From Samsonia erythrinae (GTDB lineage Bacteria; Pseudomonadota; Gammaproteobacteria; Enterobacterales; Enterobacteriaceae), in assembly GCF_004342665.1 (NCBI RefSeq), contig NZ_SMBY01000012.1, positions 43,745-107,744 on the forward strand: a stretch of 64,000 nucleotides of DNA. The letters run 5' to 3'. The position numbers and the translations under genes are program-made. Each line of letters opens with the position of its first letter. Position 1 is the stretch's first letter. Below, one piece after another: positions 56,985 to 64,000 of the stretch. Below the pieces are notes generated by a model that was not told where the DNA came from, did no database searches, and worked only from the letters and a program-made list of their open reading frames with translations.

Positions 56985-59900
56985 ATGGAAAAATTCAATA
57001 ACCGCGCCACACGCGGACTTAGCTATCTGCTGATCTACCTGACCGCAATTCAACCGTTACACCCCGCGTTCGCGGCGCTTACGCCAGACGGCCCACGCAC
57101 GCAGGTCAACAACGCGGGTGCCGTCCCGGTCATCAATATCGCGACGCCAAACCCAGCGGGTATTTCTCACAATACCTACAAAGATTTCAGCGTCGGGACA
57201 CCCGGTGCCGTGCTAAACAACAGCACAGCTGCGGGTAAGTCACAACTCGCAGGACAACTAAACGCTAATGCCAACCTCAAGGGCAAGGCCGCCGAGCTAA
57301 TCATTAACGAAGTGACCGGTACTGCGCGCTCATCTCTGCAAGGGAAAGTCGAAGTCTTCGGAAAGAAAGCCAACGTTTTGATTGCTAACCCGAACGGCAT
57401 CACCTGTGACGGATGTGGGTTTATCAACACGCCTTCCGTCACGCTAACAACGGGGAAACCGGTGCTAGATAAACAAGGCGCACTTGAAGCACTGGAGATT
57501 AAAAAAGGCAGCATTACCATTGGCGGAAAAGGTCTGGACGGTTCCGCAACGGATTATGTCGATATCCTCAGCCGGGCAACCGAACTGAACGGCAAAATCA
57601 ACGCGAAAAACCTGACGCTAACCCAAGGTAGCAATAGGATCAATTTCAAATCCGGCACAATCACCCCTATCGCCGGAGAAGGAGCCAAACCGCTATTGGC
57701 AGTCGATACCAAAGCGCTCGGCGGTATGTATGCACAACGCATCCGGCTCGTGGCAACCGAGGACGGGGTCGGGGCTAACGTCGCTAACCTGACCAGTTCT
57801 CAGCAAGGTATTACGCTGGATAGCAAAGGTAAAATCCAGCTCGGTAATGTGCACGCGAAAACCGATCTCAACCTGAATGCACAACAGGTCGATATCGCCG
57901 CAGGCAATACGGTGAAAAGCGACCGAGATATCACGCTTACCAGCACCACATTGAATAACCGTGGGAATATCATCGCGGGCCAGGACATGCGCCTGTTCAA
58001 TGACACCCTGACCAACACACAAGCCACCATTCAGGCGAATAACAATCTGTGGATCCAAAAAGACACGACGGGGAACAAAGGCGTTAAGGTCGAAAACCGC
58101 TCGGGAACAATTAAAACCAATACCGGGGATTTGGTGATTCGGACGGGGCAGTTGGATAATGTTCGAGACAAATTGTCAATCGTCAAAAGAGATATAAAAC
58201 CCACGACATCTTTAGCAAAAAACACTCAACTCAGCACATATCTTTTAGGTGGCGTTGATAAGTTAATCATCATGGGTATTGATACCGCAAGGTTTGAAAA
58301 AAACACTCCGGATAAATGGTTTGGGGAAGTTGATTTTAAAAATATAGATTTAGTTAATACAGAAAAAGCAGTCTATCAGACAGGCGTCATTTCGTCAGAA
58401 GCAAAAATTCAATCTGGAAAAAATACATATATAAACGCGTCAACGTTAAACAATAACTCCAGCACAATACTTTCAAAAGGAAACACCTTATTAACAGGCA
58501 ACAATATTTCAATCAGCAACTCCTTCACTGGAGAGACAAAAAAATACCTTCACTTTCATCCGAGTCGTGACATTAAATATGATAACGGGGCTTATCCTTC
58601 AGGCTTCATAGATTATACAACCGTTTATCTTGACTTTATTAATGACCATGAGGAAAGATATTTAAACATCAACTCTTATCTTCCTGGTGAAATATCCGCA
58701 AGCAACAATCTTGTAATTGATTTCAATGAAAAAATAACAATAAACTCACATTCCCCTTTAGAAAATAAAGATGTTACGCAAATAGTTTTGGGGGGGAACA
58801 GACCCAATTCGCTCCTAGCTAAAAACATCACCCTCCATTCTAAATATATAAATATCCAAGGCTCAGTTAACGCAACTAACAACATAACCACTCTTTCAGA
58901 TAACACTCTAAACCTAACTCAAGGAATTTTTAAGTCGGGAAACAACATCTCACTTTATTCAATAAACAACACAGATATAAAACAAAGCGATATCGACAGT
59001 AAAAACATAAGCATAACGTCTCGAGAAGGGAATGTAAGTATTCATTCAGAAAAAAATACTCGCCATTTTTCTCCTGAGGGAATAAGAAAATTTGGAGAAT
59101 TTAACTCCATAGAAAATTTATCCATTCAAGCAGGAAAAAATTTAACACTGGATGGGATATACTTCAATAAAAATAAAAACATATCTTTATCAGCGGGTAA
59201 TTATTTAATTATTACCAACAGTGAAAACCATCTGAACCCTATGAATTTAGACACTCCCAAATCGGAGGAGGATAAGCAAAAGGAATTTAATAATATCTTT
59301 GGCCAACTTAGAAGAATAAATTCAACAGGCAGCGTGACGTTAAATGCCGGAAACACACTTGATATCGCAGGTGTTTCGCTGAATGCAATGAAAGATATTA
59401 GTCTAACGGCAAAGAGCGATATCAATCTTAATCCACAGGCGCTTAACACGGTTCCCGAAGAGTTATTTGCCCATTCACGGCAAGCAGAACTTAGCAGTAA
59501 CATCAGTGCCGGGAACCAGTTGTTGATTTCCAGCGGAAAAGACTTGCTTGCGCAATCTGCCACCTTGTCTGCCAATGGCAATACAACGTTGCTTGCAGGC
59601 AATAGTTTGAAATTACTCGCTACGGCCTACTCCGCCATTGATAGCCAGAATGATAATAATAAAGACGACCGAAATGTTACCGCCAAGGTTCATTCGGGCA
59701 AAAACCTGACGGTAGCTTCCAATGGAGAGCTGATCGCAACCGGAACCGATTTCTCTTCCGACGGAGATATGACATTAAGTTCCGGCGGGAAAATGGAATT
59801 TAATTCGGCAGCTAACCATGTCTATCGAGAAGGAAACAAAGAATATAGCGAGTCCGTTACGCAAAAGAATGCCGTCTTGAACAGCGGAGGAATACTCACT

Positions 59901-62348
59901 CTGTTATCCAACGGCAGTATTCTCTTCCAGGCGACTCAGCTTATCGCTAAAGGTGCGTTAGATGCGGCCGCTAAAGGCGGTTTCCTCTACGCACAAGCGG
60001 TAGAAGAAAGTAACCATTACGAGAAAACCACCACCAAGCGTAAATGGTACGGCAAGAAAACCACTATCCGGCAAACCAGTCACAATGTAACAAATAAAGT
60101 GACGGAGTTTACTGCTGGCGGTGATATTAATCTGCTGAGCCGTGATGACAGTACCTATGAAGCCAGCAAAATCAACGCGGGCAAAAATGCAAAACTCACC
60201 AGCACAAAAGGCAAGGTCAACTTCAAAGCTGTTAAAAATACAGCATTCGAGCAGACCATAACCACTTCGAAAGGGTTCTTCATTAAGAGCGCTGATAAAG
60301 GCTATACCAAGGACACTTGGTTGCTGCCCACCATTTACACTGGAGGAAAATTAACAGTTGATACCGCTACTGGTATTACTGCTGATGCAAAAACTAAAAA
60401 TGCGCAGTCCCTGAAAAATGCGCTTTTGGTGTTGAGCAACAATCCCGGCACTACCTGGCTTAAGGATTTAAACAATCGCAAAGACGTGCAGTGGAATACA
60501 GTACAAGATGCCTATAGTACCTGGAACCACACCACACAAAGCCTGAACCCCGTTGTGGGAGCTGTGATCGCCATTGCCGTTGCGGCGGTGACCGCAGGAA
60601 CGGGACTGGCAGCCGCCGCAGGTGACATGGCGGCTGGTGTAGTGGGAACGGGAGCCAGCGCGACAACAATCGCTGTCGTAAACGGTGCAGCTTATTCAGG
60701 AATGACGGCACTGACCTCGCAGGCGGCAGTTGCACTGGTGGATAACAAAGGCAACCTGTCTAAAACGTTCCAGGCCATGAGCAGCAGCGATTCTGTTAAA
60801 TCTCTGGTTACTTCAATGGTCATCGGTGGAGCATTATCGGGCTTCGATGAAGTCATGCAATTTAGCAAGGCGGCTAACGGCACGACTGTCATCGACCCCG
60901 CCAAAGCCAAATTACCCATGCTCAGCAACGGTGACTGGAGCAAAGTCGCGCAGCGTGTCGCCGGACAGTCAGTGATCAGCTCTAGCATCGGCACCACGAT
61001 TAACGGCGGTAGCTTTAAGGATAATTTCACCACGGCACTCCTGAGTAATATCGGCAGTCAGATTAATGCGGAAGGGGCAAAGTTTATTGGGGATAACGGC
61101 ACAGTCCTCGGCGTAACAGGCAAAACGCTTAGCCATGCCGTCGTCGCAGGCGTAGCGGCTGAAATCAGCGGTGGTAACGTCAAAGGCGCTGCGGCTGGTG
61201 CGCTGGCGGCAGAGCTGGCTGGCATCATCATTAACGATAACCTTGTAAAATCAGAAGGGTGGCAAGAGAAGCAGGCTCAAATTAGCCGCTTCGCGGGTGC
61301 GATTATGGGCGCAGTCGCCACAGGGAAAGCCAGTGGCGTCAATAGCGGTGCCAATGCCGCTGAAATTGTTGAACGCTTTAATCGACAATTGCACCTTGAT
61401 GAAATTCAGGCCATCAAAGAGCTTGCCAAGGGTGACAAAGAGAAAGAAAAACGGCTGCTTGCCGCCTCCTGCCGCAAAGTTAACTGTGTGGCACAGGAAT
61501 CATTAAATTCAGAAGAACGCCAGCAATATGAGGCGTTGATGGCACAGTACCCTGCAACACGCGAAGAGGATGGAATACTCGCCAATTATTGGGTACAGAA
61601 AGATCGGCAACGTACAAGCAATTACCCGCTTTATGTTGGCTATGACATTGAACAGCTGTTTACCTATACTACAGGCGACAGCATTTCTGATGGTCAGATG
61701 TTTGCCAGAAACCAATGGATTGAAAATTTTAGCCAGATGACAGGCTGGTCTAAGGACACAGTAGAAGCTTTAGGTTTTGGTATTTCGATAGCGAGTACAT
61801 TCGCGGGGATAGGCAAGGCAAGCGTCGGTAATCAGTACCTGTCAAAAAACCTCGTGACGCCAACCGCAGGCTGGAAAAGTTATCTGGTCAATGAGAAGAC
61901 CATACAGCAAGCGGCTGGCTTTAGGCAGCAGGTGCTGGACGCAAGAGCACCATTTTCACGTGACATAAGAACCTCAGGTAATGTGGCCGTGGCACAAATT
62001 GATATACCCGATATGCCAAAATCCATGGCTGCACACAGTAGGATTGACATCGGGGAAAAAAGTTTTGTAGGAAGAGGCAGTGAAAATTTTAAATATGAAG
62101 TTATTAAAAACAATGAAGGAAAGCCAATATCTAGAAATACTGACTCTGAATATAAGATACTGGATAATCTGGCTGACAAGTTGGGAGGTAACGTCACAGC
62201 ACAAGGTAAAGTTACCATCTTTACGGAACGGGCAGCATGTGAGAGCTGTCTTGGTGTTGTTGATCAGTTTCAGAAAAAATATCCGGGAATCACAGTGGAA
62301 GTTATTGACAATAATGACGTAATGTTAGTCCCAAGGAGATTAAAATGA
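56985..62348 (+). CDS. cdiA: CdiA/TpsA-type exoprotein with C-terminal deaminase-like toxin
   Basis: A 1787-residue exoprotein. Order: signal sequence with extended N-region (ends AFA near 30); TPS secretion domain with VFGKKANVLIANPNGITCDGC (about 125-145); beta-helical FHA repeats; an AT-rich unusual segment (about 385-780); more repeats; a DUF637-like hydrophobic region (VVGAVIAIAVAAVTAG, about 1188). The last part holds a junction (GFGISIASTFAGIGKASVG, about 1597), a linker TPTAGWKSY, and a toxin with SEYKILDNLADKLG (about 1720) and ERAACESC (about 1748). The SE and CxxC motifs fit a zinc deaminase of the polymorphic-toxin kind. No VENN motif is seen. It is short for CdiA. The ATG at 56985 follows AAAAGGAAAG. 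It overlaps its immunity gene by ATGA. Confidence 0.85.
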   Translation: MEKFNNRATRGLSYLLIYLTAIQPLHPAFAALTPDGPRTQVNNAGAVPVINIATPNPAGISHNTYKDFSVGTPGAVLNNSTAAGKSQLAGQLNANANLKGKAAELIINEVTGTARSSLQGKVEVFGKKANVLIANPNGITCDGCGFINTPSVTLTTGKPVLDKQGALEALEIKKGSITIGGKGLDGSATDYVDILSRATELNGKINAKNLTLTQGSNRINFKSGTITPIAGEGAKPLLAVDTKALGGMYAQRIRLVATEDGVGANVANLTSSQQGITLDSKGKIQLGNVHAKTDLNLNAQQVDIAAGNTVKSDRDITLTSTTLNNRGNIIAGQDMRLFNDTLTNTQATIQANNNLWIQKDTTGNKGVKVENRSGTIKTNTGDLVIRTGQLDNVRDKLSIVKRDIKPTTSLAKNTQLSTYLLGGVDKLIIMGIDTARFEKNTPDKWFGEVDFKNIDLVNTEKAVYQTGVISSEAKIQSGKNTYINASTLNNNSSTILSKGNTLLTGNNISISNSFTGETKKYLHFHPSRDIKYDNGAYPSGFIDYTTVYLDFINDHEERYLNINSYLPGEISASNNLVIDFNEKITINSHSPLENKDVTQIVLGGNRPNSLLAKNITLHSKYINIQGSVNATNNITTLSDNTLNLTQGIFKSGNNISLYSINNTDIKQSDIDSKNISITSREGNVSIHSEKNTRHFSPEGIRKFGEFNSIENLSIQAGKNLTLDGIYFNKNKNISLSAGNYLIITNSENHLNPMNLDTPKSEEDKQKEFNNIFGQLRRINSTGSVTLNAGNTLDIAGVSLNAMKDISLTAKSDINLNPQALNTVPEELFAHSRQAELSSNISAGNQLLISSGKDLLAQSATLSANGNTTLLAGNSLKLLATAYSAIDSQNDNNKDDRNVTAKVHSGKNLTVASNGELIATGTDFSSDGDMTLSSGGKMEFNSAANHVYREGNKEYSESVTQKNAVLNSGGILTLLSNGSILFQATQLIAKGALDAAAKGGFLYAQAVEESNHYEKTTTKRKWYGKKTTIRQTSHNVTNKVTEFTAGGDINLLSRDDSTYEASKINAGKNAKLTSTKGKVNFKAVKNTAFEQTITTSKGFFIKSADKGYTKDTWLLPTIYTGGKLTVDTATGITADAKTKNAQSLKNALLVLSNNPGTTWLKDLNNRKDVQWNTVQDAYSTWNHTTQSLNPVVGAVIAIAVAAVTAGTGLAAAAGDMAAGVVGTGASATTIAVVNGAAYSGMTALTSQAAVALVDNKGNLSKTFQAMSSSDSVKSLVTSMVIGGALSGFDEVMQFSKAANGTTVIDPAKAKLPMLSNGDWSKVAQRVAGQSVISSSIGTTINGGSFKDNFTTALLSNIGSQINAEGAKFIGDNGTVLGVTGKTLSHAVVAGVAAEISGGNVKGAAAGALAAELAGIIINDNLVKSEGWQEKQAQISRFAGAIMGAVATGKASGVNSGANAAEIVERFNRQLHLDEIQAIKELAKGDKEKEKRLLAASCRKVNCVAQESLNSEERQQYEALMAQYPATREEDGILANYWVQKDRQRTSNYPLYVGYDIEQLFTYTTGDSISDGQMFARNQWIENFSQMTGWSKDTVEALGFGISIASTFAGIGKASVGNQYLSKNLVTPTAGWKSYLVNEKTIQQAAGFRQQVLDARAPFSRDIRTSGNVAVAQIDIPDMPKSMAAHSRIDIGEKSFVGRGSENFKYEVIKNNEGKPISRNTDSEYKILDNLADKLGGNVTAQGKVTIFTERAACESCLGVVDQFQKKYPGITVEVIDNNDVMLVPRRLK

Positions 62349-62716
62349 TCGGCGAAGAACGTATGACATATAAAGAATTAAGAGATATGTTTTTGGGTTG
62401 CTTTTATGATTGTTGTAGAAACAAACTACAATTATATATAAAAACGGGTGAGAAGAATGATTATGATGGTGAAGAAATTGGATATGCTTCCTATCAGTTT
62501 GAAAACACCCCCTTTATACCTATTGAAAACCTAATGCTAAATGTCTTTAAGCTTATTTTAATCGCGGGCAGGGAACCTGAAAATGTAGAAGATAGTATCC
62601 GGAAATCAATAACCACTATTTTAGCGGAAAAACCTCTGGAAGAACTGATTAAAGACGTTGGAGAAGATGAGAAGAAAGACTTACTTTACGACATGCAACT
62701 GCTTGGTTTTATTTAA
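62345..62716 (+). CDS. cdiI: Immunity protein for the CdiA deaminase toxin
   Basis: A 123-residue acidic helical protein. It starts at an ATG overlapping the cdiA stop (ATGA), the standard coupling of toxin and immunity. Its motifs GCFYDCCRNKL, PIENLMLNV and EDEKKDLLYDMQLLG are shared with the second immunity protein at 63388-63768. It should bind the toxin active site in the cytoplasm. A second in-frame ATG at 62363 is possible. No named Pfam is assigned here. Confidence 0.82.
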   Translation: MIGEERMTYKELRDMFLGCFYDCCRNKLQLYIKTGEKNDYDGEEIGYASYQFENTPFIPIENLMLNVFKLILIAGREPENVEDSIRKSITTILAEKPLEELIKDVGEDEKKDLLYDMQLLGFI

Positions 62717-62740
62717 AAAAACCTAAATAATTCAAACACA

Positions 62741-62758
62741 GCGGTCCTTTGGGGCCGC
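62741..62758 (+). terminator. Stem-loop after immunity gene 1
   Basis: GCGGTCC-TTTG-GGGCCGC is a 7-bp stem (one G-T pair) followed by A-rich DNA. An equivalent stem occurs after immunity gene 2. It may end the operon, but T tract is poor. Confidence 0.5.
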
Positions 62759-62782
62759 CACTAGAAAAAATTAATGAATTGA

Positions 62783-63388
62783 CCTCATCTTGAGGCTAAA
62801 GAAACCTTAGGATTTAGTATTTCGATAGCGAGTACTGTCGCGGGCATCGGCAAGGCAAGCGTCGGTAATCAGCACCTGTCAAAAAACCTCGTGACGCCAA
62901 CCGCAGGCTGGAAAAGTTATCTGGTCAATGAGAAGACCATACAGCAAGCGGCTGGCTTTAGGCAGCAGGTGCTGGACGCAAGAGCACCATTTTCACGTGA
63001 CATAAGAACCTCAGGTAATGTGGCCGTGGCACAAATTGATATACCCGACATGCCAAAATCCATGGCGGCACACAGTAAGATTGACATTGGGGAAAAAAGT
63101 TTTGTAGGAAAAGGTAGTCAGAGCAACTTTACTCATATGATTTTGCCAAATAAGGCGGGAGATAAAATATCAAGAAACTCTGATTCAGAATACAAGATAT
63201 TAGACAATCTAGCTGACAAATTAGGAAAAAACACAGATGCTAAAGGGACAGTGACAATCTTCACAGAGCGAGCTGCGTGCGAAAGCTGCCTAGGTGTAGT
63301 GGATCAGTTTCAGAAAAAATATCCAAATATCAAAATAGAAGTCCTCGATAACAATGATGTAATGCTTATCCCTCGGAGAAAAAATTAA
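62783..63388 (+). pseudogene. Orphan CdiA C-terminal toxin module 2
   Basis: An open frame from just after a TGA at 62780-62782, equivalent to residues about 1597-1787 of CdiA but without TPS domain or signal. It repeats the junction (LGFSISIASTVAGIGKASVG) and linker TPTAGWKSY almost exactly, then diverges (QSNFTHMILPNKAGDK) and returns to the deaminase core SEYKILDNLADKLG and ERAACESC. A GTG at 62891 could start a 165-residue product. Such orphan modules are known reservoirs that can replace the toxin of cdiA by recombination. It is not secreted itself. Its stop overlaps the next ATG. Confidence 0.85.
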
Positions 63389-63768
63389 TGGAAGACCGCA
63401 TAACGTATTATGAATTAAAAGCTGAATTTTTAGACTGTTTTTACAGCTGCTGTAGAAGCAAATTAGATACATACAAAAAAACCGGAGAAAAATGGGGATA
63501 TAGTGGCGAAGAAATAGCTTATGCTTACTATCAATATGAAAATGCATTCGAACGGCCTATAGAAAACCTCATGCTTAATGTACTCACACTAATACTAAAA
63601 GCAGGTAGAGGACTGAAAGATGTAGAGTCTAACCTACGAAAATTCATTACTGATATACTTGCGGAAAACTCCCTGGAAGAACTGATTAAAGATATTGGCG
63701 AAGATGAGAAGAAAGACTTACTTTATGACATGCAACTACTTGGGTTGATTGAAAAAAAATCTAAATAG
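63388..63768 (+). CDS. cdiI: Immunity protein 2 (for orphan toxin module 2)
   Basis: A 126-residue homologue of the immunity protein at 62345. It shares CFYSCCRSKL, PIENLMLNV and EDEKKDLLYDMQLLG but differs in the first half (KTGEKWGYSGEE and YENAFERP). The start ATG overlaps the toxin stop by one base (TAATG). The divergence between the two immunity proteins, matching that of the toxins upstream of the active site, suggests allele-specific pairing. Confidence 0.83.
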   Translation: MEDRITYYELKAEFLDCFYSCCRSKLDTYKKTGEKWGYSGEEIAYAYYQYENAFERPIENLMLNVLTLILKAGRGLKDVESNLRKFITDILAENSLEELIKDIGEDEKKDLLYDMQLLGLIEKKSK

Positions 63769-63778
63769 TTCAGGCAGA

Positions 63779-63796
63779 GCGGCCCTTATGGGCCGC
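63779..63796 (+). terminator. Stem-loop after immunity gene 2
   Basis: GCGGCCC-TTAT-GGGCCGC is a perfect 7-bp stem, the counterpart of the one after immunity gene 1. The sequence that follows (CACTAAAAAATTAA) lacks a T run. Confidence 0.5.
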
Positions 63797-63836
63797 CACT
63801 AAAAAATTAATTAATTGACCTCATCTTGAGGCTAAA

Positions 63837-63890
63837 GAAACCTTAGGATTTAGTATTTCGATAGCGAGTACATTCGCAGGCATCGGGAAA
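63837..63890 (+). pseudogene. Start of a third toxin module, cut short
   Basis: GAAACCTTAGG followed by the codons for LGFSISIASTFAGIGK repeats the junction of modules 1 and 2. After GGGAAA the match ends, where other units continue GCAAGCGTC. Only about 54 bases remain before unrelated sequence and an insertion-sequence end at about 63906. Confidence 0.78.
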
Positions 63891-63905
63891 GTGATCCTAC
63901 CCACG

Positions 63906-64000
63906 GAGCCTGTCCGTAATTCTGTGTAATTGCCACTGTATTAAAGGTGAGCGCTCAGGCGGTCACCGAACTCGATAATAAAACGGCTCATCGCCAGCCG
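63906..64000 (-). mobile_element. End of an IS256-family element (runs off window)
   Basis: GAGCCTGTCCGTAATTCTGTGTAA at the left edge looks like the terminal inverted repeat of IS256-group elements of enterobacteria. The transposase end lies just inside. The other end and the target duplication are outside the window. Confidence 0.7.
63941..64000 (-). CDS. IS256-family (Mutator) transposase, C-terminal end only
   Basis: The minus-strand frame ends in RLAMSRFIIEFGDRLSAHL and TAA at 63941. This ending is characteristic of IS256-type transposases. Only 19 residues are visible, so activity cannot be judged. Confidence 0.7.
   Translation of the reverse strand, partial: RLAMSRFIIEFGDRLSAHL

Larger units (their letters stand above)
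61764..62800 (+). repeat. Toxin/immunity module 1 (tandem repeat unit of about 1,037 bp)
   Basis: Unit 1 of a tandem array: the cdiA junction, toxin, immunity gene and 3' spacer. Unit 2 is at 62801-63836 and unit 3 begins at 63837. Corresponding positions differ by 1,037 (1,036 at the last junction). Near-identical blocks are 61764-62079 with 62801-63116 and the stretch from about 62637 to 62800 with about 63674 to 63836; between them the toxin entry and immunity genes have diverged. Confidence 0.85.

Noticed and set aside
1..64000. CRISPR array, prophage, tRNA or rRNA genes
   Set aside because: No regularly spaced repeats with unique spacers, no phage structural genes, and no tRNA or rRNA sequence recognised.

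Overview
The window is chromosomal DNA of a soft-rot enterobacterium, most probably Pectobacterium (genus-level inference). Most of it follows the Escherichia coli gene order: cpxPRA; ugpBAECQ; livKHMGF-panM-rpoH-ftsXEY-rsmD-yhhL-yhhM-yhhN-tusA-yhhQ-dcrB-yhhS; yhjD-kdgK-yhjJ-dctA-yhjK. Lineage-specific and accessory blocks are inserted between these, notably a two-partner secretion locus with a contact-dependent inhibition (CDI) type toxin array. No rRNA, tRNA or CRISPR array was seen.

Region by region. 1-2.3 kb: Cpx envelope-stress system with a perfect CpxR box. 2.4-7.4 kb: a secreted repeat-type protein overlapping a DUF3142 gene, trmL, a Gln-rich secreted protein and an auxin-efflux-type carrier. 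7.6-12.8 kb: ugpBAECQ for glycerol-3-phosphate and glycerophosphodiester uptake, behind four tandem Pho-box repeats. 12.8-16.6 kb: an AT-rich accessory island with parDE, a 128-bp mini-IS flanked by a perfect 9-bp duplication, and a cassette of a Fic protein, a 30-residue peptide and an ABC exporter. 16.7-23 kb: the four-carbon acid sugar (tetronate) cluster ygbI / ltnD-otnK-otnC-otnI-ygbN with a class II CRP promoter. 23.4-31.3 kb: a chemoreceptor, an aminotransferase and the liv transporter. 31.7-47.8 kb: conserved core genes, including a tiny preQ1-I-type riboswitch before yhhQ, a sigma-E promoter before rpoH and a KdgR-like operator before kdgK. 48.1-49.8 kb: a PdeK/YhjK homologue without its EAL domain and a decayed spacer; the cellulose (bcs) genes that follow in E. 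coli are not here. 49.8-55 kb: AraC regulator, aminoglycoside-kinase-fold kinase, permease and class III aminotransferase-fold enzyme, best read as amino-alcohol (ethanolamine) breakdown through a phosphorylated intermediate. 55-64 kb: a Fur box, TpsB (CdiB), TpsA (CdiA) with a deaminase-like C-terminal toxin, its immunity gene, a second toxin/immunity module displaced by almost exactly 1,037 bp, and the start of a third module that runs into the end of an IS256-type element.

The two places most likely to hold undescribed biology are the Fic-peptide-ABC cassette (13.8-16.6 kb), which looks like a ribosomally made peptide system whose only enzyme is a Fic (AMP-transferase fold) protein, and the tandem deaminase toxin/immunity array (61.8-63.9 kb).
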